From assembly GCA_003158885.1 (NCBI GenBank), contig PMLN01000316.1, positions 1,359 to 6,930 of the forward strand: a stretch of DNA of 5,572 nucleotides, given 5' to 3'. Under the pieces are notes generated by a model. That model saw nothing but the letters and a program-made list of their open reading frames with translations. It ran no database searches and had not been told where the DNA came from. The position numbers were made by a program, and so were the translations under genes. Source of the stretch: Anaerolineae bacterium. GTDB taxonomy: Bacteria; Chloroflexota; Anaerolineae; Anaerolineales; Villigracilaceae. How positions within the stretch are numbered: position 1 is the stretch's first letter; each line of letters starts with the position of its first letter. This document shows, piece by piece, positions 1-5,572 of the stretch.

Positions 1-1128
1 CGCGGCGGAATCCTTGAGATCATGAGCGAAGGAATTGGCTTTTTGCGGGCGGCCAATTACCGGATTACCGATCAGGATGTGTACGTCTCGCAAGCCCAGC
101 TTCGCCGCTATGATCTTCGTTCGGGGGATTTGATAATTGGCCAGGTACGCCCGCCGCGTGAATCAGAAAGACACTACGGATTACTCAAAGTCGAAAGCGT
201 CAATGGTATTGACCCAGAAGAAGCCCCACACAGACCGATCTTTGAGAATCTCACCCCGATCTTTCCCGATAAGCGCTTCGACCTGGAAATTGATCATGAT
301 ACCCTCGCCACCCGCCTCATCAACCTTGTCACTCCCATTGGACGCGGCCAACGCGGGTTAATCGTTTCACCTCCGAAAGCGGGAAAAACCACCATCCTGA
401 AACAAATCGCAAATTCCATTTCAACCAAATATCCCGATGTTCATTTGATGGTAGCGTTGATCGGCGAACGTCCGGAAGAAGTCACCGATATGGATCGTTC
501 GGTGGATGCGGAAGTGGTGGCATCCACATTCGACGAGCCGGTCACATCCCACGTGCGCACGGCGGAAATTGCCTTAGACCGAGCTAAGAGAATGGTGGAG
601 ATCGGCCGCCATGTGGTAATCTTAATGGACTCGATCACCCGCCTGGCACGTGCATACAACCTTGTAGTGAATCCATCGGGGCGCACGCTTTCGGGCGGCA
701 TGGATCCCTCCGCGTTGTATCCGCCGAAACGATTCTTCGGTGCGGCACGCAACATCGAAGAAGGCGGTTCGTTGACCATCATCGCAACCTGCCTCGTGGA
801 GACCGGTTCGCGTTTGGATGATGTGGTATACGAAGAATTCAAAGGCACGGGCAACATGGAATTATTGCTGACCCGCAAACTTCAGGAGCGCCGCATCTTC
901 CCCGCGGTGGATATCGAGCGAAGTTCCACACGCCGAGAAGAGTTACTACTCGGTCCCGATATCATGCAGCGAGTATGGTTGATGCGACGCATGTATTCTC
1001 AAATGATCACTCCCCCGCCCGGCGGCGCCGGTATGGACCAAACGGTGGCGACGGAGGCGATCCTGCAACGTCTCGAACGCTCGAAAAACAACCAACAGTT
1101 TCTCGAGACATTGACAGAAGAAGCGTAA
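1..1128 (+). CDS. rho: Transcription termination factor Rho, 5'-truncated by window edge
   Basis: Rho is a hexameric RNA-dependent ATPase and translocase that binds C-rich nascent RNA and releases transcripts from RNA polymerase in the cytoplasm. The frame is open from base 1 (first codons read RGGILEI), and the ATG at 22 is an internal Met inside the family pattern 'G-x-LEI..G.GFLR', so the real start is upstream and this entry is partial (375 residues visible). Visible numbering: cold-shock-like RNA-binding fold with GIGFLR at 11-16 and the YVS..QLRRYDLRSGD segment at 28-43; Walker A SPPKAGKTT at 123-131; catalytic-Glu motif GERPEE at 155-160; Walker B VVILMD at 205-210; Q-loop LSGGMD at 230-235; Arg-finger region ERSSTR at 306-311. 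The core is full-length and intact, ending in TAA. One notable difference from E. coli is Gly155 where Asp210 is found. No terminator follows, so read-through into the peptidase gene is likely. Identification is very secure. Confidence 0.98.
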   Translation, partial: RGGILEIMSEGIGFLRAANYRITDQDVYVSQAQLRRYDLRSGDLIIGQVRPPRESERHYGLLKVESVNGIDPEEAPHRPIFENLTPIFPDKRFDLEIDHDTLATRLINLVTPIGRGQRGLIVSPPKAGKTTILKQIANSISTKYPDVHLMVALIGERPEEVTDMDRSVDAEVVASTFDEPVTSHVRTAEIALDRAKRMVEIGRHVVILMDSITRLARAYNLVVNPSGRTLSGGMDPSALYPPKRFFGAARNIEEGGSLTIIATCLVETGSRLDDVVYEEFKGTGNMELLLTRKLQERRIFPAVDIERSSTRREELLLGPDIMQRVWLMRRMYSQMITPPPGGAGMDQTVATEAILQRLERSKNNQQFLETLTEEA

Positions 1129-1215
1129 GCGGACGCACAAAAAATTTCATAGAGAACCACACAGGCGTTGACAGGTTCATCGCAGATTATGGCTTTGGTA
1201 AAACAATTTTAAAAA
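1129..1215 (+). other. rho-peptidase intergenic leader, no terminator
   Basis: These 87 bases hold no stem followed by a T-run, so rho transcription probably continues into the peptidase gene. A perfect -35 hexamer TTGACA (1168-1173) is present, but no acceptable -10 lies 16-18 bases downstream. A short 5-bp inverted repeat GAACC/GGTTC (1154-1158 and 1174-1178) flanks it. The last 17 bases are almost entirely A and T, ending directly at the ATG without a Shine-Dalgarno. An in-frame TAA at 1210-1212 fixes the upstream limit of the peptidase gene. Confidence 0.6.
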
Positions 1216-2304
1216 ATGGAAAAGAAAAATCATTCCGGAAAATTCAACGAATTCGTACAAAATAACCGCTTCAACCTGATCTCGTGGAGCGTGACTGTGC
1301 TCATCGTGGCCGCGCTGGCAGGCTTTGGATTCTGGTGGGTCCAGGTGGGTTCCGCCGCACCTACCGCCCCCGAAGCGACCTCCGCACCCAACAACGTGAG
1401 CCAGCCCTCACCCGCCCCAAACTCCGTGACGAATAAAGTCCTTTCCAGTTTTACCATCGGGCGTGCCCTCGAACTAAAAACAGATATTTCCCAGCAGGCC
1501 AACACGGGCGTCACCCAATACCAGGTTGTGTCGGGAGACTCGCTGTTTGCCATCGCCAAGCAATTCAACATCAAACCGGAAACGATTTTATACAGCAACA
1601 AGAACACTCTAAACGACAATCCAGAAAACATCAAACCCGGGATGTCCCTGACCATTCCCCCCGTGGACGGCTTGCTATATACGTGGCAAAACGGCGACAC
1701 GCTCCAAAAAGTGGCCGGTGAATTCAAGGCCAAAATGGACGACATTCTGAACTGGCCGGGCAATAACTTCGATTTGACGAATCCGCAGATCCAGGCCGGC
1801 AATGTGGTTATGATCCCCGGCGGCCAGCGGGAACTGGTGGATTGGTCATCATTCATACCCACCATTTCACGCGGTACCACAGGCGCAGGCACGGGAACAT
1901 CCAATGCCGGCACGGCCAATTGCAATGGCGGTCCGGTGGGATCGGGTTTCCTCTGGCCGACACATGGCCCTCACACATTATCGGGAAACGATTATGGCCC
2001 CACCCACCTGGGAATCGATATCTCAGCCGTCTACGTTCCCGTTTACGCCTCCGCCTCCGGTGTGGTCGTGCTGGCGGGCTGGAGCCAGTATGGCTACGGT
2101 AATGTGATCGAGATCGATCACGGCAACGGATACGCAACCGTGTACGCGCACTTGAGCCAGCTCTTGGTGAAAGTATGCGACCCGGTCTATGGCGGCCAGC
2201 AAATTGCCGTATCCGGAAGCACTGGAAATTCCACCGGTCCCCATCTACACTTTGAGGTCCGCGAAGGAGGGGCAAACATAAACCCCTGGCTGGTGGTGCA
2301 GTAA
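1216..2304 (+). CDS. Membrane-anchored LysM/M23 peptidoglycan endopeptidase
   Basis: This is a predicted zinc metallo-endopeptidase (LytM/lysostaphin type, family M23) that cuts or helps remodel peptide cross-links in peptidoglycan outside the membrane. The 362 residues are arranged as a basic N-terminus (1-20), one hydrophobic anchor (about 21-45), a Pro/Ala/Ser/Thr-rich linker (46-75), LysM 1 (about 101-150), LysM 2 (about 154-203), a Gly/Thr-rich linker (217-235) and the M23 domain (about 262-358). The zinc ligands expected for the family are all present: His264 and Asp268 in HLGID, and His345 in HLHFEV. The two further catalytic histidines, His312 (YAHLS) and His343, are also present, so the enzyme should be active. 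The segment after the anchor could be cleaved at S-A-A48, but Pro at +1 argues for an uncleaved anchor. The ATG is the most upstream possible start, because an in-frame TAA sits at 1210-1212. No Shine-Dalgarno is visible; the start lies in an A-rich stretch. It lies between rho and birA, in the same frame as both, and its exact substrate cannot be told. Confidence 0.93.
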   Translation: MEKKNHSGKFNEFVQNNRFNLISWSVTVLIVAALAGFGFWWVQVGSAAPTAPEATSAPNNVSQPSPAPNSVTNKVLSSFTIGRALELKTDISQQANTGVTQYQVVSGDSLFAIAKQFNIKPETILYSNKNTLNDNPENIKPGMSLTIPPVDGLLYTWQNGDTLQKVAGEFKAKMDDILNWPGNNFDLTNPQIQAGNVVMIPGGQRELVDWSSFIPTISRGTTGAGTGTSNAGTANCNGGPVGSGFLWPTHGPHTLSGNDYGPTHLGIDISAVYVPVYASASGVVVLAGWSQYGYGNVIEIDHGNGYATVYAHLSQLLVKVCDPVYGGQQIAVSGSTGNSTGPHLHFEVREGGANINPWLVVQ

Positions 2305-3081
2305 GTGGACACACAGAAACTTCAAGCCGCTCTTCGGGATCTCCCGTTGGGCGGCTTCCGTTTTTTCGAGAGTCTCGGCTCCACAAACGATGAAGCGCTG
2401 GCCTGGGCATCAGAAGGCGCCGGCGATCTTTCGCTTGTACTTGCCGAAGAACAAACCCACGGACGCGGCCGACTCCGGCGGAAATGGTTTACGCCTCCAA
2501 AAACGGCTCTCGCCTTTAGCTTAATCCTGCGCCCCACTGCCCATGAAATAAAATACCCCGCGCACATCACAGGGCTCGGTGCGCTGGCGTTGGTGGATGC
2601 CATACAAAACCTTGGATTGCAGGCCCAGATCAAATGGCCCAACGATGTATTATTGAACAGGAAAAAAATAGCAGGCATTTTGGTCGAAGCCACCTGGATG
2701 GGAACTATTCCAGATGCATTTATTTTAGGAATGGGTGTCAATGTATTAAGCCCGTCCGTGCCGTCCGAAGACCAAGTTTTATTTCCCGCCACGAGCATCG
2801 AAACAGAATCACATCTAACGGTTAATCGGGTTAAAATCCTGCACGATGTTTTTTCTTCACTGATCGTGTGGCGCTCAAAAATCGGAAGCGAGGAATTCAC
2901 CCAGGCCTGGAACGATGCACTGGCGTTCCGCGGGGAAGAAATCCAGCTTCTCAAAGATAACGAAGCTCCGCTAAAAGGGGAATTACTTGGCCTGGAAGCC
3001 GATGGAAGCCTGCGGTTGAAGACAGATCACAAATCCCTTACAGTACAGATAGGTGAGATTCACCTGCGGCCCGCGGTGTGA
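2305..3081 (+). CDS. birA: Biotin--[acetyl-CoA-carboxylase] ligase, group I (no HTH domain)
   Basis: The enzyme makes biotinyl-5'-AMP from biotin and ATP, then transfers biotin to the lysine of carrier proteins such as the acetyl-CoA carboxylase BCCP. Its 258 residues contain the full catalytic set: STNDEA at 27-32, the biotinyl-AMP loop GRGR at 53-56 followed by LRRKW, KWPNDVL at 110-116 (Lys110 corresponds to the catalytic E. coli Lys183), KIAGILVE at 121-128, GMGVNV at 142-147, and a C-terminal SH3-like domain from about 209 (RGEEIQLL to the end). The catalytic domain begins almost at the N-terminus, so the DNA-binding winged helix of E. coli BirA is absent and the protein should be an enzyme only, not a repressor. 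The start is GTG directly after the upstream TAA; a weak GGTGG at 2292-2296 inside the previous gene could serve as ribosome-binding site. Another in-frame start, TTG at 2347, would still leave STN intact. The gene ends in tandem in-frame stops TGA TAG. Function is secure; the precise start is less so. Confidence 0.95.
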   Translation: MDTQKLQAALRDLPLGGFRFFESLGSTNDEALAWASEGAGDLSLVLAEEQTHGRGRLRRKWFTPPKTALAFSLILRPTAHEIKYPAHITGLGALALVDAIQNLGLQAQIKWPNDVLLNRKKIAGILVEATWMGTIPDAFILGMGVNVLSPSVPSEDQVLFPATSIETESHLTVNRVKILHDVFSSLIVWRSKIGSEEFTQAWNDALAFRGEEIQLLKDNEAPLKGELLGLEADGSLRLKTDHKSLTVQIGEIHLRPAV

Positions 3082-3087
3082 TAGAAT
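3059..3087 (+). promoter_or_regulatory. Candidate extended -10 promoter for the small membrane protein gene
   Basis: A -35-like TTCACC (3059-3064, 4 of 6 to TTGACA) is followed after exactly 17 bases by TAGAAT (3082-3087, 5 of 6 to TATAAT), with the extended TG one base upstream of the -10 (3079-3080). The TG and -10 overlap the birA stop codon. The predicted transcript start near 3094 would give a leader of about 14 bases carrying the purine-rich AAGAGAG at 3095-3101, a partial Shine-Dalgarno six bases before the ATG. The match is seen directly; promoter activity is inferred. Confidence 0.45.
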
Positions 3088-3107
3088 GAGCAACAAGAGA
3101 GCTGATT

Positions 3108-3332
3108 ATGTTTGATAATCTTCGTGAACAGGCAAACTCAAGTCCATTTTATGAAAACGAGGCTCAATTTCAATCCGCAGAGGAGCCGGGTGCGGCTATG
3201 CCGCGCACTTCAGACCGGTTTCTGGGCATGACGCCTGCACAGCGATTTTTCATTTCGTTGATGTTAATGATCATGGTTTGCCTGGTGGGAGCCATGTTCC
3301 TGCTGGTGACCGGAAAAATCGGATTGTTTTAG
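3108..3332 (+). CDS. Small single-span membrane protein, function unknown
   Basis: I cannot assign a function to this 74-residue protein. Residues 1-45 are hydrophilic, with acidic residues and Asn/Gln/Ser, and contain no recognisable motif. A short TPAQR segment (42-46) leads into one strongly hydrophobic helix (about 47-68, rich in Met, Leu and Val, with one Cys at 58), closing with GKIGLF. There is no signal-peptide arrangement. The layout is that of a C-terminally anchored protein with its N-terminal part probably cytosolic, though topology is not proven. The start is supported by AAGAGAG ending six bases before the ATG and by a promoter-like element just upstream. The gene lies 26 bp after birA and 34 bp before a terminator hairpin, so it is a bounded unit and unlikely to be a chance reading frame. 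From memory, similar short proteins with a terminal LLVTGKI-like end occur in Anaerolineae; this is unverified. Confidence 0.75.
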   Translation: MFDNLREQANSSPFYENEAQFQSAEEPGAAMPRTSDRFLGMTPAQRFFISLMLMIMVCLVGAMFLLVTGKIGLF

Positions 3333-3366
3333 CAAAGCAGATAAAGGCCCAATCTTTTTATATAAA

Positions 3367-3394
3367 TGCCGCCCTCTCAGGCGGCACTTTTTTT
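3367..3394 (+). terminator. Rho-independent terminator between convergent genes
   Basis: A perfect 7-bp GC-rich stem (TGCCGCC at 3367-3373 paired with GGCGGCA at 3380-3386) encloses the 6-base loop CTCTCA. One C and seven T (3388-3394) follow on the plus strand. It sits 34 bp after the TAG of the small membrane protein gene and should end the plus-strand transcript. Read on the minus strand, the same stem lies 44 bp after the gyrA stop and is followed by TTTATATAAA, a weaker U-rich tail, so it may also help end gyrA transcription. Confidence 0.9.
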
Positions 3395-3430
3395 ACCAAT
3401 GCTCAATTGTTTTTCTCGTCTGTTCAATTC

Positions 3431-5572
3431 CTATAATAAATTCTGTTGACCCTGCGGCTGCTCATCGGTTCCAGTGAGCTGCGCCCCGGCGCGCTTCAAA
3501 TCCTCCGAAGCAATGCGCGCCACGGAGGCAACGTAATCGCCTTCCTGCGGTTTGATCAGGTGAACGCCTTTGGTGGCACGCCCCGATTGTTTAACATCCT
3601 TGACCTTCAAGCGCAGCACAACGCCGTTCGCGGTAATAATGGTCAATTCGTCATCGCTTTGAACGACGCGCGCCGCTGCAATCCTGCCAATTTCATCGAA
3701 GGCTTTTTGATCAACGGTAGCAATGCCGTGTGTGGCGCGTCCCTTTGGTGCATAATTCTTCAATAGCGTTTGCTTGCCAAAGCCGCCTTTGGTCACGATC
3801 AAGAGCGAACCATCCTTATCCACCACATCCATACTGGTGACGGCGTCGCCTTCGGCCAGCCGAATGCCTTGTACACCGGCAGCTTGCCGTCCCATCGAGC
3901 GAATCTTCCCTTCGCTGAAGCGCAGGGCCTGCCCTTGTTCCGTAACAAAGATCACCTCATCGCTGCCGGAGGTCGGGCGCGCCCAGCCGAGGGTATCCCC
4001 CTCTTCCAGGTTCATGGCGATCAAGCCCGAGGGGCGGACAGAGTTAAATTCCTCCATATTGACGCGCTTGACTTTGCCGCGTGCCGTGGCGAGCACACAA
4101 TATCCGTGCGCGGAAAAATCTGAAACCGCAATGGCGGCGGTGATATGTTCATTGGTATCGAGGCTCAACACGTTGACCAGAGGAATCCCCTTTGCAGCAC
4201 GATCGGCATCCGGGATTTGATAGACCTTTTCGCTATAGACCTTGCCCTTATCCGAGAAGAACAGCATCGAGTCGAGACTGCGAGCGGGGATGAGCATCAC
4301 GACTTCATCCTCCTCCTTGGTCGTGTGACCCATCACGCCGCGCCCGCCGCGTCCCTGCAAACGGAATACCGCGGCTGCCACGCGCTTTACATAGCCGCGT
4401 TCGGTGAGGCTGATCAATACGGCCTCATCCTGGACCAGGTCCTCTTCGGTAAGTTCTTCCTTTACATCCGATGCAATGCGCGTGCGGCGGTCATCGCCGT
4501 ATTTCTCGGCAAGTTCCCTGAGATCGGTTTGGATCAAGGCAAGGATTTTCTTCGGATGAGCCAGCAAGTCTTCAAGAGAAGCAATCTGCTCTGAAATCTG
4601 CTTATGTTCCTCCTCGATCTTCCAACGCTCGAGCGCGGCGAGGCGGCGCAACTGCATATCAAGAATGGCCTGTGCCTGAAGGTCGCTCAAGTTAAAACGC
4701 TTCATCAAATTGGTCTTGGCAATATCCGCATCCTGCGATTCGCGGATGGTTTTGATGACCGCGTCAAGATTGGAAAGCGCCAGGAGATACCCGTCGAGAA
4801 TGTGCAAACGCGCCCTGGCTTTGGCAAGATCGAAATTGGAGCGCCGGACGATCACAGTCTGGCGATGTTCGATGAAAATCTGCAAGGCCCGCTTGAGCGG
4901 CAAAGTGCGCGGCTCGCCATCCACAAGCGCCAGCATCTGCACGCCAAAAGTGGACTGTAATGCCGTGAATTTATAAAGCTGGTTGAGCACTTTCTTCGGC
5001 TGTGCGCCGCGTTTGAGTTCGATCAAGATGGTCATGCCGCGCTGATCTGACTCGTCACGCAGGTCGGCAATCTGATCAATTTTGTCTTCGCGCACCAGCT
5101 CGGCGATGCGCTCGATCAGCGATGTTTTATTGACCTGGTAGGGGATCTCCGTGATGATGATCTCATGCCTGCCGCTCTTGCCTTCTTCAATATGCGCCGT
5201 GCCGCGCACGACGATGCGGCCGCGCCCGGTTGCATATGCCGATTCAATGCCCTCGCGACCGATGATAATACCACCGGTTGGAAAGTCGGGTCCCGGCACG
5301 AATTTCATCAATTCCTCGACGGAAATGTCATCCATCTCGTCGTATTTTTCAATCAAGAAAATTATGGCGTCCACTAATTCGCGCAGATTGTGCGGCGGAA
5401 TATTGGTTGCCATGCCGACCGCAATTCCGGACGATCCATTCATCAATAAGTTGGGAAGGCGAGCCGGCAAAACCAGCGGCTCTTCGAGCGAGTCGTCAAA
5501 GTTCGGGCCAAAGTCAACCGTTTCCTTATCAATATCCGCCAGCAATTCCTCGGCCAATTTGTGAAGGCGCGC
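3431..5572 (-). CDS. gyrA: DNA gyrase subunit A, 5'-truncated by window edge
   Basis: GyrA is the breakage-reunion subunit of the A2B2 gyrase that introduces negative supercoils in an ATP-dependent way. The frame is open to the right edge: codons reading ARLHK precede the TTG at 5557, matching the family segment just after the catalytic tyrosine (Y-T-E-x-RL), so that TTG is internal and about 125 N-terminal residues, with the active-site Tyr and the quinolone-resistance region, lie outside. 713 residues are visible. In that numbering: ETVDF at 17-21, the NGSSGIAVGMATNIPPHN core at 45-62, the tower and long coiled-coil region (about 225-355, with the FNLSDLQAQAILDMQL..L segment at 293-311), then the C-terminal pinwheel. 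The GyrA box QGRGGRG at 406-412 marks this as GyrA rather than ParC. Six blade-type repeats follow the usual spacing. The tail is short and Gln-rich, not acidic as in E. coli. The stop is TAG, and the gene is convergent with the rho cluster. The estimated full length of about 840 residues is typical. Confidence 0.97.
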   Translation of the reverse strand, partial: ARLHKLAEELLADIDKETVDFGPNFDDSLEEPLVLPARLPNLLMNGSSGIAVGMATNIPPHNLRELVDAIIFLIEKYDEMDDISVEELMKFVPGPDFPTGGIIIGREGIESAYATGRGRIVVRGTAHIEEGKSGRHEIIITEIPYQVNKTSLIERIAELVREDKIDQIADLRDESDQRGMTILIELKRGAQPKKVLNQLYKFTALQSTFGVQMLALVDGEPRTLPLKRALQIFIEHRQTVIVRRSNFDLAKARARLHILDGYLLALSNLDAVIKTIRESQDADIAKTNLMKRFNLSDLQAQAILDMQLRRLAALERWKIEEEHKQISEQIASLEDLLAHPKKILALIQTDLRELAEKYGDDRRTRIASDVKEELTEEDLVQDEAVLISLTERGYVKRVAAAVFRLQGRGGRGVMGHTTKEEDEVVMLIPARSLDSMLFFSDKGKVYSEKVYQIPDADRAAKGIPLVNVLSLDTNEHITAAIAVSDFSAHGYCVLATARGKVKRVNMEEFNSVRPSGLIAMNLEEGDTLGWARPTSGSDEVIFVTEQGQALRFSEGKIRSMGRQAAGVQGIRLAEGDAVTSMDVVDKDGSLLIVTKGGFGKQTLLKNYAPKGRATHGIATVDQKAFDEIGRIAAARVVQSDDELTIITANGVVLRLKVKDVKQSGRATKGVHLIKPQEGDYVASVARIASEDLKRAGAQLTGTDEQPQGQQNLL

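Noticed and set aside
1111..1173. Two exact TTGACA hexamers (1111-1116 and 1168-1173) as promoters for the peptidase gene
   Set aside because: At 16-18 bases downstream there is no sequence near TATAAT (CGCACA for the first, GGCTTT for the second), so neither forms a credible pair.
1154..1178. Inverted repeat GAACC/GGTTC as a terminator after rho
   Set aside because: The stem is only 5 bp with a 15-base loop and no T-run follows.
1189..1212. Seven-codon reading frame MALVKQF as a leader peptide
   Set aside because: It has no ribosome-binding site, no run of regulatory codons and no attenuator hairpin behind it; chance explains it.
1230..1925. Long open frame on the minus strand opposite the peptidase gene
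   Set aside because: The translation has no family features, and its openness follows from codon bias of the real gene, which carries intact LysM and M23 motifs.
3016..3044. TTGAAG-17-TACAGT inside birA as a promoter
   Set aside because: Both hexamers match only 4 of 6, and the TG-TAGAAT element at 3059-3087 is a better and better-placed candidate.
3446..4594. Several plus-strand open frames opposite gyrA
   Set aside because: They lie entirely within the intact, highly conserved gyrA coding region and show no independent domains or start signals.

Overview
The window reads as an ordinary housekeeping stretch of a bacterial chromosome with roughly balanced to slightly GC-rich composition. 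It holds four co-directional plus-strand genes facing one minus-strand gene. The style of the proteins suggests the phylum Chloroflexota, probably Anaerolineae. This rests on a Rho carrying 'IGERPEE' and 'LSGGMD', a membrane-anchored double-LysM M23 peptidase, a biotin ligase without a DNA-binding domain, and a tiny tail-anchored-like membrane protein. It is judgement from memory, not a database result.

Layout, left to right. (1) The 3' part of rho (1-1128) begins in mid-gene: the reading frame is open to the left edge, and the first ATG lies inside the RNA-binding domain. (2) After an 87-bp gap with no terminator comes a LysM/LysM/M23 cell-wall endopeptidase (1216-2304). (3) A group I biotin-protein ligase, birA (2305-3081), starts with GTG on the base right after the peptidase's TAA, in the same frame. 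(4) A 74-residue single-span membrane protein (3108-3332) has a likely promoter of its own overlapping the birA stop codon. (5) An intrinsic terminator hairpin (3367-3394) lies between the convergent transcription units. (6) The 3' part of gyrA lies on the minus strand (3431-5572). It includes the last part of the breakage-reunion core after the catalytic tyrosine, the GyrA box and all six C-terminal pinwheel blades; the N-terminus is off the right edge.

rho, the peptidase gene and birA probably share a transcript, because there is little or no space between them and no terminator. Their functions (transcription termination, peptidoglycan remodelling, biotinylation of carboxylase carrier proteins) are not obviously one pathway, so this looks like a loose housekeeping cluster. 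No gene-free stretch exceeds 100 bp. I found no tRNA, rRNA, CRISPR, insertion sequence or phage signature. I do not see a previously undescribed system here; the findings are local points about gene boundaries, residue substitutions and regulatory signals.
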